A DNA stretch of 64,000 nt from Paramagnetospirillum marisnigri. GTDB lineage: Bacteria; Pseudomonadota; Alphaproteobacteria; Rhodospirillales; Magnetospirillaceae. The first letter of the stretch is position 1. Each line of letters begins with the position of its first letter. This document shows positions 40,085 to 47,078 of the stretch, piece by piece. The notes under the pieces are model-generated. The model was not told the origin of the DNA and did no database searches. It saw only the letters and a program-made list of their open reading frames with translations. Made by a program: the position numbers and the translations under genes. The DNA lies in NCBI RefSeq assembly GCF_001650715.1, contig NZ_LWQT01000041.1, positions 25,041 to 89,040 on the forward strand, given 5' to 3'.

Positions 40085-41317
40085 ATGCACGATTTGCCCC
40101 ATCTGGCGGCCCGTCTCTACGGGACGCCGCTGCTGGTCGCCCGCAGCAAGCTGGATGTGATCCTCGGTGCCCTTGGCCCCCGGCTGGCCGGGCAGCCCAT
40201 TTCCTTCGACGGTGACGCAGCTTCGACCGGCGATGTCGTGGTCACCGCCGACGGCATCGCCATCGTGCCGGTGATCGGCACCCTGGTGGCGCGGTCGGGA
40301 TACCTGGGGGCGGCCAGCGGCCTGACAGCCTATTCGGACATCGCCGAGTCTATTGAGGCGGCGGCCACCGATCCCGGCATCCGCGCCATCCTGTTGGACG
40401 TGGATTCTTCCGGTGGCGAGGTCGGCGGGTTGTTCGATCTGGTCGACCACATCCAGGCCATCCGCAGCCAGTGTGGCAAGCCCATCTGGGCGGTAGCCGA
40501 TGAAGCGGCGCTGTCGGCGGCCTATGCCATCGCCTGCACCGCCGACCGGCTTTATGTCACCCAGACCGGCGAGGTCGGCTCCATCGGCGTGGTCGCCGTC
40601 CACCGCGACGAATCGGGGGCCGATGCCCAGGCGGGGCTGGCCTGGACCTTCGTCCATGCCGGGGCCAGCAAGGTGGACGGGAACCCCCACCAGCCGCTGT
40701 CCGACTCTGCCCGTGCCGGTCTGCAGGCTGACGTCGATGCCCTTTATGGTCGCTTCGTCGCTCTGGTGGCCCGGTGCCGCAAGCAGCCGCCGGAGGCGAT
40801 CCGCGCCACCGAGGCTGCGGTCTATCGCGGTGACCAGGCGGTGGCCGCCGGTCTGGCCGACAAGGTCGGCACGCTCCGCGTTGCCCTGGCCGATCTCGGC
40901 GCCACCCTGGCGCGCCCGTCTATCCGTTCCCCCGTCCTGTCCAAACCCAAGGAGACCACCATGTCCGAGCAAACGGGGGACATCCCCGTCATCGAAGCCG
41001 AGCGCCCCACTCCAGCAGCCACTGTTCCGGTGCCCGGCGCAGTAACCGCCCAGGTGGAACAGCGTCTGCGGGCCGAATATTCCGAAATCAGCGCCATCGC
41101 CGCCCAGGCCGCCCGACTGGGCGTCACCATCGATCCCGCCGAGGCCATGGCCAAGGGCATCCGCCCCGAGGCGCTGCGTCGCACCGTGCTGGAGCAACTG
41201 GCCGAGCGCTCCGAGGCCACCGACGTGGTGGCCGCCGCTCCGGCGGGAGCCGCCCCCAAGTCCGAAACCGAAAGCCCCATCATCCGGCGTGCCCGCGAAG
41301 CCGCCGCCCGGAAATAA
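40085..41317 (+). CDS. Capsid maturation protease, S49/ClpP-like, fused to scaffold
   Basis: This 410-residue protein has an S49 peptidase domain: GIAIVPVIGTLVAR, LDVDSSGGEVGG, ADEAALSAAYAIACTA with the Ser nucleophile, and HAGASKVDGNP with the Lys. The C-terminal third (about 293-410) is helical, acidic and Pro-rich, as in scaffolding domains. As in lambda gpC/Nu3, an internal start encodes the scaffold alone. The protease degrades the scaffold during head maturation. Confidence 0.9.
   Translation: MHDLPHLAARLYGTPLLVARSKLDVILGALGPRLAGQPISFDGDAASTGDVVVTADGIAIVPVIGTLVARSGYLGAASGLTAYSDIAESIEAAATDPGIRAILLDVDSSGGEVGGLFDLVDHIQAIRSQCGKPIWAVADEAALSAAYAIACTADRLYVTQTGEVGSIGVVAVHRDESGADAQAGLAWTFVHAGASKVDGNPHQPLSDSARAGLQADVDALYGRFVALVARCRKQPPEAIRATEAAVYRGDQAVAAGLADKVGTLRVALADLGATLARPSIRSPVLSKPKETTMSEQTGDIPVIEAERPTPAATVPVPGAVTAQVEQRLRAEYSEISAIAAQAARLGVTIDPAEAMAKGIRPEALRRTVLEQLAERSEATDVVAAAPAGAAPKSETESPIIRRAREAAARK
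40961..41317 (+). CDS. Nested scaffolding protein (Nu3-like)
   Basis: An in-frame ATG inside the protease gene is preceded by AAGGAGACCACC, a near-ideal Shine-Dalgarno. It yields a 118-residue helical protein beginning MSEQTGDIPVIEAERPTPAA. Lambda makes Nu3 scaffold from the 3' part of gene C in the same way. Confidence 0.65.
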   Translation: MSEQTGDIPVIEAERPTPAATVPVPGAVTAQVEQRLRAEYSEISAIAAQAARLGVTIDPAEAMAKGIRPEALRRTVLEQLAERSEATDVVAAAPAGAAPKSETESPIIRRAREAAARK

Positions 41318-41329
41318 CGGAGATCACCC

Positions 41330-41719
41330 ATGTCCGTGCTGACCATGGCGCCCACCCTGGGCGATCTGCTGAAGTTTGAACTGAACGCCAGCTACACCCG
41401 CGAGACCGTCACCCTGAAGGCGGGAACCAGTTATCCCCTGGGTTCCGTGCTGGGCCGCATCACCGCCAGCGGCGAATTCCGTCTATCCCCCGCCGCCGAG
41501 GTGGTGGGGGACGAAGGGGCGGAAACCGCCATCGGCGTGCTGCTGGAAGCCGTTGATGCCACCGATGCCGCCGTCACCGGCCTGATCGCCGCCCGCGGCC
41601 CCGTCATCCTGGCCGATGCCGCCCTGGTGTTCGACGCCTCGGTCGATCAGCCGACCGAACGAGCAGCCAAGATTATCCAGCTTGCCACCGTGGGGCTGGT
41701 TGCCCGCGCCACCGTCTGA
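41330..41719 (+). CDS. Head decoration protein, gpD-like
   Basis: This 129-residue protein (LKFELNASYTRETVTLKAGT, YPLGSVLGRITASGEF) matches gpD-like stabilising proteins in length, beta content and position between scaffold and major capsid. It should trimerise on the expanded capsid. Confidence 0.85.
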   Translation: MSVLTMAPTLGDLLKFELNASYTRETVTLKAGTSYPLGSVLGRITASGEFRLSPAAEVVGDEGAETAIGVLLEAVDATDAAVTGLIAARGPVILADAALVFDASVDQPTERAAKIIQLATVGLVARATV

Positions 41720-41733
41720 TCGGAGCCTTTCCC

Positions 41734-42756
41734 ATGACCCAGATCATCAATCCCTTCGACGTGGGCGGCTACTCGCTCGCCGAAATGACCCAAGCCATCA
41801 ACATCCTGCCCAACCTGTACACCCGGTTGGGCCAGATGGGACTGTTCCGCTTCGAAGGCGTCACCCAGCGCAGCGTCATCATCGAGCAGGCCGAGGGTGT
41901 CCTCAACCTGCTGCCCACCGTTCCCCTGGGCGGCCCGGCCACCGTCGCGAACCGCGATGCCCGGAGCATGCGGTCGTTCACCGTGCCGTGGATTCCGCAC
42001 GATGATTCCATCACCCCCCAGGACGTCCAGGGCGTGCGTGGCTTTGGCGTCGCCGATGCCGCCGATCCGCTGGCCACCGTCATGGAGCGCAAGCTGACCC
42101 GCATGCGCTCGAAGCACGCCCAGACCCGTGAATTCATGGAGGTCAACGCGCTCCGCGGCATCATCCGTGACGGCTCCGGGGCCACCCTCTACGACTACTT
42201 CAGCGAGTTCGCCCTGTCCCGCCAGCAGGTGGATTTCACCCTGGGCACCGCCACCACCAACGTCCAGAGCAAGATCCGTGATGTCCTGCGCAAGGTGGAG
42301 GTCGAGTTGAAGGGAGAGACCATGACCAGCGTGCTGGCCCTGGTCAGCCCGGAATTCTTCGACAAGCTGATCGGCCATGCCAAGGTCGAGCAGGCCTACC
42401 AGTACTTCTCCTCCACCGGCGCTCAGCCGCTCCGGGAAGACGTGCGCCGCCGCTTCCCCTTCGCCGGCATGGTGTTCGAGGAATACAGCGCTACCGTCAC
42501 CCTCTCCACCGGGGCGACGGAAACCCTGATCCCGGCGGGCGAGGGCATCGCCTTCCCGCTCGGCACCATGGACACCTTCGTCACCTATGGCGCCCCGGCC
42601 AATTTGATCGAGACCGTCAACACCCTGGGCGTTCCCATGTATGCCCGGCAATTGGCCCGGCAGGACGGCAGCGCCATCGACGTCAAGACCGAGGCGTCCA
42701 TCCTGCCGGTCAACAAGCGGCCCCGGCTGGCGGTGCGGTTGTTCTCGGGCAACTGA
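41734..42756 (+). CDS. Major capsid protein, gpE-like
   Basis: This 340-residue protein begins MTQIINPFDVGGYSLAEMTQ and has RSMRSFTVPWIPHDDSITPQ, VQGVRGFGVADAADPLATVM and VFEEYSATVTLSTG, as in lambda gpE-family capsids (HK97 fold). It forms the icosahedral shell. Confidence 0.9.
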   Translation: MTQIINPFDVGGYSLAEMTQAINILPNLYTRLGQMGLFRFEGVTQRSVIIEQAEGVLNLLPTVPLGGPATVANRDARSMRSFTVPWIPHDDSITPQDVQGVRGFGVADAADPLATVMERKLTRMRSKHAQTREFMEVNALRGIIRDGSGATLYDYFSEFALSRQQVDFTLGTATTNVQSKIRDVLRKVEVELKGETMTSVLALVSPEFFDKLIGHAKVEQAYQYFSSTGAQPLREDVRRRFPFAGMVFEEYSATVTLSTGATETLIPAGEGIAFPLGTMDTFVTYGAPANLIETVNTLGVPMYARQLARQDGSAIDVKTEASILPVNKRPRLAVRLFSGN

Positions 42757-43052
42757 TGAGCGCCTTCGCCGACGCCTTTGACGACCTGTTCGCCGATCCG
42801 AACATGGCCGTCACCGTCAGTTACCAGGGCCGCCCCGTGCGTGCCCTGGTGCGGCGGCCCGACCGTGAGATGGAATTCTCGGACATCACCTTCCATACCA
42901 GCACGGCGATGCTCGAGATCCGGCGACGGGATGTTCCGGCACCTCAGGCGGGGGACATCATCATCCATGACGGCGACAGCTTCGTCGTCCAGGGCGAACC
43001 CCGCCTGGACGCCGAGCGGCTGATCTGGACCTTGGACACGAGACCGGCATGA
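42756..43052 (+). CDS. Head-tail attachment protein, FII-like
   Basis: This 98-residue protein (SAFADAFDDLFADPNMAVTV, PQAGDIIIHDGDSFVVQGEP) resembles the head-tail joining proteins that follow the capsid gene. It starts in a TGATG overlap with the capsid stop. Confidence 0.7.
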   Translation: MSAFADAFDDLFADPNMAVTVSYQGRPVRALVRRPDREMEFSDITFHTSTAMLEIRRRDVPAPQAGDIIIHDGDSFVVQGEPRLDAERLIWTLDTRPA

Positions 43053-43687
43053 AACTGGCGGCGGCCCTTTCCGGTGATCTGCGCAAGATCATGGCCGAGG
43101 AGGTCAAGGATGCCGAAGACGCCGTCACCGCCGCCATGCGTCAAGCTGCCGATGGGCTGAAAGCGGAGCTTCGCCGCCAGATTACCGAGGCTGGCATGGG
43201 CCAGCGCCTCGCCAACACCTGGCGGGCCGAGCTTTATCCCAAGGGGCGTAAAAGCATCAAGGCGGCGGGCTTCATCTTCACCAGGGCTCCCACCATCATC
43301 CGCGCCTTCGACCAGGGTGCCGTGATCAAATCCAAGCACGGCTTCTGGTTGGCGATCCCCACGCCCGCCGCTGGCACCGGTGCCCGAGGCAAGCGCATGA
43401 CGCCCGGCCTATGGGAACAGATGCACGGGAGCCGCCTGCGGTTCATCTATCGCCGGGGCGTGCCCTCGCTGCTGGTGGCCGAGAACATGCGGGCCCGCAC
43501 CGGCAAGCGGGGGGGCTTCGCCAAGGGCAGCGCCTCGGCGCTCCGCACCGGACGCGGAATGACCACTGTGGTGATGTTTATCCTGGTGCCGCAGGTCTCG
43601 TTGCGAAAGCGACTGGACGTCAACGCCGCCGCCGAGCGTTGGGTTTCGGCGCTGCCGGAGCTGATTGTCAGGAATTGGCGGAATTAG
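43049..43687 (+). CDS. DUF6441 protein, minor tail gpZ-like
   Basis: This 212-residue protein starts MKLAAALSGDLRKIMAEEVK and has MGQRLANTWRAELYP, FIFTRAPTIIRAFDQGAVIK and WLAIPTPAAGTGARGKRMTP, the DUF6441 signature. Its position matches the lambda Z tail-completion gene. The last 20 bp overlap the Fic gene on the other strand. Confidence 0.75.
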   Translation: MKLAAALSGDLRKIMAEEVKDAEDAVTAAMRQAADGLKAELRRQITEAGMGQRLANTWRAELYPKGRKSIKAAGFIFTRAPTIIRAFDQGAVIKSKHGFWLAIPTPAAGTGARGKRMTPGLWEQMHGSRLRFIYRRGVPSLLVAENMRARTGKRGGFAKGSASALRTGRGMTTVVMFILVPQVSLRKRLDVNAAAERWVSALPELIVRNWRN

Positions 43688-44801
43688 GGTCCGTAACCGG
43701 CAGCATCCCGGCCACGCTATAGCTGGTGCGTTTGCTGCCGCCCGGATTGCGGACCAGAATGCCCCGTTCCAGCAGGTCATTGATGTCGCGTTGGGCGGTA
43801 TCGACCGAGCATTTGCCGATGGCGGCCCACTTCTTGGCGGAAAGGTTGCCCTCGAATCCGTCCATGAAGCGATTGAGGACGGCCTTCTGCCGGGCCGACA
43901 TCGGTTCGGAGGTGAAGCGCCGCCAGAATTCGGCTTTGCCCAGCACACCCTGGGCCGCCACTTCGGCGGCATCGATGGCTCGGCCATAGCATTGGACGAA
44001 CCAGGACAGCCACGCGGTGATGTCGAGGCTGCCGCGCTGGGTCCGCTCCAGGATTTCGTAGTAGTGGCTGCGCTCCCGCTGGATCTGCGCCGACATGCTG
44101 TAGAAGCGCTGGCCGGTGCCCTCCATCTGGGCCAATGCGAGATCGGCGATGGTGCGGGCAATGCGGCCATTGCCGTCGTCGAACGGGTGGATAGTCACGA
44201 ACCACAGATGGGCGACGGCGCTGCGCAGCAGGCCGTCCATTGGCGGGGTTTGATTGAACCAAGCCAGGAACTTCGCGATTTCGCTCCCGACCTGATTGGC
44301 TGGTGGGGCTTCATAATGGACCTTGGGGCGTTCAATCGGGCCGGACACCACCTGCATGGGGCCGGCACTGTCGGTGCGCCAGTCGCCAATGGTGATCTTG
44401 TGCAGCCCGGACCACCCGGTCGGGAAGAGCGCGGCATGCCACCCGAAGAGGCGTTGCTGTGCCAGGGGAATCGCATGGTTGCGTAGGGCATCGAGCATCA
44501 TCTCGACGATGCCGTCGATTTTGCGATCCGGGGGCAGCAGGCCGCCGTCCGGCAGCCCTAAACGCCGGGCTACAGAAGAGCGGACGCTGGCCATATCCAG
44601 CCTCTCGCCCTCGATCTCCGAGGTCTTGATCACGTCTTCGGTGGTGGCCCGGAGTTCCGCCTCGCACTGAAGGTCGAAACCGAGACGCTGCATCTGGCCA
44701 AGCAGATGCCCCTGCTTGTGTCGGGCTTCCGCCAGGGGCATCAGCAACGCTTGGGCATCCCAGCGGAATTGGGGCCAGTCGTCTTCTCTCCAGATGTACA
44801 C
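43668..44801 (-). CDS. Fic-family protein with N-terminal inhibitory motif and C-terminal HTH
   Basis: This 377-residue protein carries HPFDDGNGRIAR at 205-216, the complete Fic active motif. An N-terminal (S/T)xxxE(G/N) inhibitory motif, TSEIEG, is at 60-65. The C-terminal 90 residues contain a winged HTH (IGKCSVDTAQRDINDLLERG). Fic enzymes transfer AMP or related groups to hydroxyl side chains; the N-terminal motif keeps them auto-inhibited. It lies on the opposite strand within the late operon, so it is probably expressed from its own promoter in the lysogen. The target is unknown. It could modify host proteins or act in defence, and the HTH suggests self-regulation. Confidence 0.88.
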   Translation of the reverse strand: MYIWREDDWPQFRWDAQALLMPLAEARHKQGHLLGQMQRLGFDLQCEAELRATTEDVIKTSEIEGERLDMASVRSSVARRLGLPDGGLLPPDRKIDGIVEMMLDALRNHAIPLAQQRLFGWHAALFPTGWSGLHKITIGDWRTDSAGPMQVVSGPIERPKVHYEAPPANQVGSEIAKFLAWFNQTPPMDGLLRSAVAHLWFVTIHPFDDGNGRIARTIADLALAQMEGTGQRFYSMSAQIQRERSHYYEILERTQRGSLDITAWLSWFVQCYGRAIDAAEVAAQGVLGKAEFWRRFTSEPMSARQKAVLNRFMDGFEGNLSAKKWAAIGKCSVDTAQRDINDLLERGILVRNPGGSKRTSYSVAGMLPVTDPNSANS

Positions 44802-44806
44802 GGCAT

Positions 44807-44903
44807 TTCTCCGCAGAAGTTACGGAGAATATGGCGTCATTCGCTGCAGGCAGCAACGCAATTCACCGCACATGTTGCGGAGAATTTTGAGTTATTCGCC
44901 GCA
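44807..44903. promoter_or_regulatory. Cluster of TTCnCCGCA half-sites, Fic operator candidate
   Basis: TTCTCCGCA (44807) and TTCACCGCA (44862) face the inverted copy TGCGGAGAA (44876-44884). TTCGCCGCA (44895) and a degenerate TTCGCTGCA (44840) add further sites. The pair at 44860-44886 forms an imperfect palindrome. They fill the gap between fic and the rightward tail gene. The Fic C-terminal HTH could bind here. Confidence 0.5.
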
Positions 44904-44930
44904 TGAGCAGTTATTCGAGATCGGGAAAGC

Positions 44931-45359
44931 ATGCCGAGCATCCGCGAGAAAATTCTGTCCGCCCTGCTGGCGCGGCTGGAAACTGTCCCTGCCGCCACGG
45001 TGAAGCGTGAGGCGCCGCTGCCGGAAACAGTCCCCGCCGGTGGCCGGATCATCCTGCGCGACGGCGATCCCGGCGACCCGGAGGTGATCCTGTCGCCCGT
45101 CACCTATCTCTGGGAACACCAGAGCGAGATAGAAATCATCCTCCAGCGCGGCCAGGACGACGACAGTGCGGCATTGGACAACCTGCTGATGGCGGTGAGC
45201 GTCGCCCTGGCCGCCGACCGTTCCCTCGGTGGTCTGGCGGAATGGCTGGTTTGGGGCGCACCCAAGACTTCCGGCCTCGCCATCGATGGGGCCGCATCCT
45301 TACGTGGTGCCACGGTGCCGGTCACCATCCATTACGCCAGCGACGATCCGCTGGGCTGA
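44931..45359 (+). CDS. Tail terminator/completion-like protein
   Basis: This 142-residue protein (MPSIREKILSALLARLETVP, then HQSEIEIILQRGQDDDSAAL and VPVTIHYASDDPLG) fits the small tail-completion proteins (lambda gpU-like) by length, beta pattern and place before the tail-tube gene. Primary similarity to a named family was not recognised. Confidence 0.6.
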   Translation: MPSIREKILSALLARLETVPAATVKREAPLPETVPAGGRIILRDGDPGDPEVILSPVTYLWEHQSEIEIILQRGQDDDSAALDNLLMAVSVALAADRSLGGLAEWLVWGAPKTSGLAIDGAASLRGATVPVTIHYASDDPLG

Positions 45360-45385
45360 TTTCCAATCCATCAAGGACTCTGATC

Positions 45386-46345
45386 ATGGCAAAGACTCGG
45401 GCCTATGGCGCCGATTGCATGCTGCTGGCTGCCTTCGAGACGGTTTACGGCACCCTGCCTGCTGACGGTTATGGACGGCTGTCGTTCAAGGAATCCAGCC
45501 TGGGGGCCGAGCGTCCTCTCGGCTACGACCCGCTGCTGGGCCAGGGCCGCGACGCCCAGGACCCGTTCTATGAGGCGATCAAGGACGAGGGCGATATCGG
45601 CGTGCCGCTGGATGTGCGTGCGCTGGGGTTCTGGCTGAAGGGCCTGTTCGGCACCCCCGCCACCGCCGATAATGGCGACACTACCTTCAACCATGTCTTC
45701 ACCTCGGGCGGCACCCTGCCCAGCCTCGCCATCGAGATCGGCCATGCCCAACTGGCGGTGCCGAAGTTCTTCCGCCATGGCGGCGCCAAGCTGGACAAGT
45801 TGTCATTCGACATGGCCCGCAGCGGGGCGGCCAATGCCAGCATCGGTGTGATCGCTCAGGGCGAGACCGAAGCCGCCGCTACCATTGATGCCACCCCGAC
45901 GACCTTCGCCCTGAAGCGGTTCAGCCAGGGCAGCGGCACCATCCGGGTCGGCGGTGGCCAACTCGCCAACGTCACCGGCGGCAAGTTGTCCTTTTCCAAC
46001 AATCTGGAGCGGGTCGAGACCATCCGCGCCGACGGGTTGATCGACGGCGTGGACGAAACCGAAGCCACCGCCGAAGGTTCGGTGGACATCCGCTTCGGCA
46101 CCGATACCACCCTGACCTCAGCCATCGCCGCCGAAAGCCCGGTGGAGATGGAATACGGCTTCACCATCCCCGGTTCGTCCTTCGCGCTGACCTTCCATCT
46201 ACCCCGCGTGTTCCTGCCCAAGAAGAAGCAGGAGATCAAAGGACCCGGCGGCATCCAGGCCAGCTACGACTGGCGCGCCGCCCGCGATCCGGTGGCGGGG
46301 TATCTGCTCCGCGTCACCCTGGTCAACGACGTGACGGGGTATTGA
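45386..46345 (+). CDS. Tail tube (major tail) protein
   Basis: This 319-residue protein begins MAKTRAYGADCMLLAAFETV and has LGFWLKGLFGTPATADNGDT, TFNHVFTSGGTLPSLAIEIG and SFSNNLERVETIRADGLIDG, typical of long phage tail-tube proteins. It polymerises around the tape measure. Confidence 0.85.
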   Translation: MAKTRAYGADCMLLAAFETVYGTLPADGYGRLSFKESSLGAERPLGYDPLLGQGRDAQDPFYEAIKDEGDIGVPLDVRALGFWLKGLFGTPATADNGDTTFNHVFTSGGTLPSLAIEIGHAQLAVPKFFRHGGAKLDKLSFDMARSGAANASIGVIAQGETEAAATIDATPTTFALKRFSQGSGTIRVGGGQLANVTGGKLSFSNNLERVETIRADGLIDGVDETEATAEGSVDIRFGTDTTLTSAIAAESPVEMEYGFTIPGSSFALTFHLPRVFLPKKKQEIKGPGGIQASYDWRAARDPVAGYLLRVTLVNDVTGY

Positions 46346-46347
46346 TC

Positions 46348-46863
46348 ATGATCCGCCTGACTATCCCCAAGGAACCCTACTGGATCGATCTGCCCCATGG
46401 TGTGCGGGTGTTCGTCCGCCCCCTGACCACGGCGGTCTATGAGGCCGCCCGTGCCCGAGGCTGGCGCATGGCCCGTGCCATCGCCGCCGAGCATGCCGAT
46501 CTGAAAGCCGCCGGGGCCGATATTACCGGCCTGCCGGACCTATCCGACGAGGACGCCCTGTCCGGGCTGTCGCAGATGCTGTTCGCCCAAGGTCTGGCTC
46601 GTTCCTCCATCACCAAATGGGAGGGCGTGCTGGACGCCGATGATCGGCCCGCCGAGGTCACCGATACCGCCATCGCCGAGCTGATGCAGCTTCCCCGCAT
46701 GGCCGAGTCTTTCGTCGTCCAGTACACCGAAACCCATGAAGCGGTCATCGCCGAGGGAAACGTCTCCAGGCCCGCGCCGAATGGCACTTCGGCGGCGGGC
46801 CTGACTACTGCCGAGGCTGCGGTGGAAACTGCGACTGTCCCTATGACCGCAACGCCCCCCTGA
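46348..46863 (+). CDS. Tail assembly chaperone, first frame (gpG-like)
   Basis: This 171-residue protein (MIRLTIPKEPYWIDLPHGVR, then AVYEAARARGWRMARAIAAE) lies between tail tube and tape measure, the place of the G/GT chaperones. The Ala/Thr-rich end (AVETATVPMTATPP) is weakly structured. A second frame, shifted by -1, takes over before the stop. Confidence 0.7.
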   Translation: MIRLTIPKEPYWIDLPHGVRVFVRPLTTAVYEAARARGWRMARAIAAEHADLKAAGADITGLPDLSDEDALSGLSQMLFAQGLARSSITKWEGVLDADDRPAEVTDTAIAELMQLPRMAESFVVQYTETHEAVIAEGNVSRPAPNGTSAAGLTTAEAAVETATVPMTATPP

Positions 46864-47075
46864 CCGAGGCGGGCTGGCAAGCCTGGGAATTGCTGACCGG
46901 GGCAATCGGCGCCATCCGCATCGGCCCGCGTGGCGGCATCACCGGGCTCGACCTTCCCGCCTTGCTGATCCAGGCCGAGGCACTGGGTTACGACCGGCCT
47001 TTGCTGGTTCGGCTGCTGCCTTTCGTCGAGCGGGGAATGGTGGCCGGTTCCGCCAAGGTTCAAACCGAGACCTGA
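46860..47075 (+). CDS. Tail assembly chaperone extension in -1 frame (gpT-like)
   Basis: The -1 frame relative to the preceding gene reads ...CDCPYDRNAPLTEAGWQAWE, then LLTGAIGAIRIGPRGGITGL and LLPFVERGMVAGS. It looks like a real conserved domain but has no ATG or GTG start; the first usable codon would be TTG at 46890. The frame is open at least from 46761. I infer a programmed -1 frameshift producing a GT-like fusion, with a C6 run before the stop (46855-46860) as one candidate site. Start given is nominal. Confidence 0.55.
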   Translation: MTEAGWQAWELLTGAIGAIRIGPRGGITGLDLPALLIQAEALGYDRPLLVRLLPFVERGMVAGSAKVQTET

Positions 47076-47078
47076 TCC

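Noticed and set aside
39752..41197. 481-codon minus-strand open frame
   Set aside because: It is antisense to the portal and protease genes, with low-complexity composition and no ribosome site.
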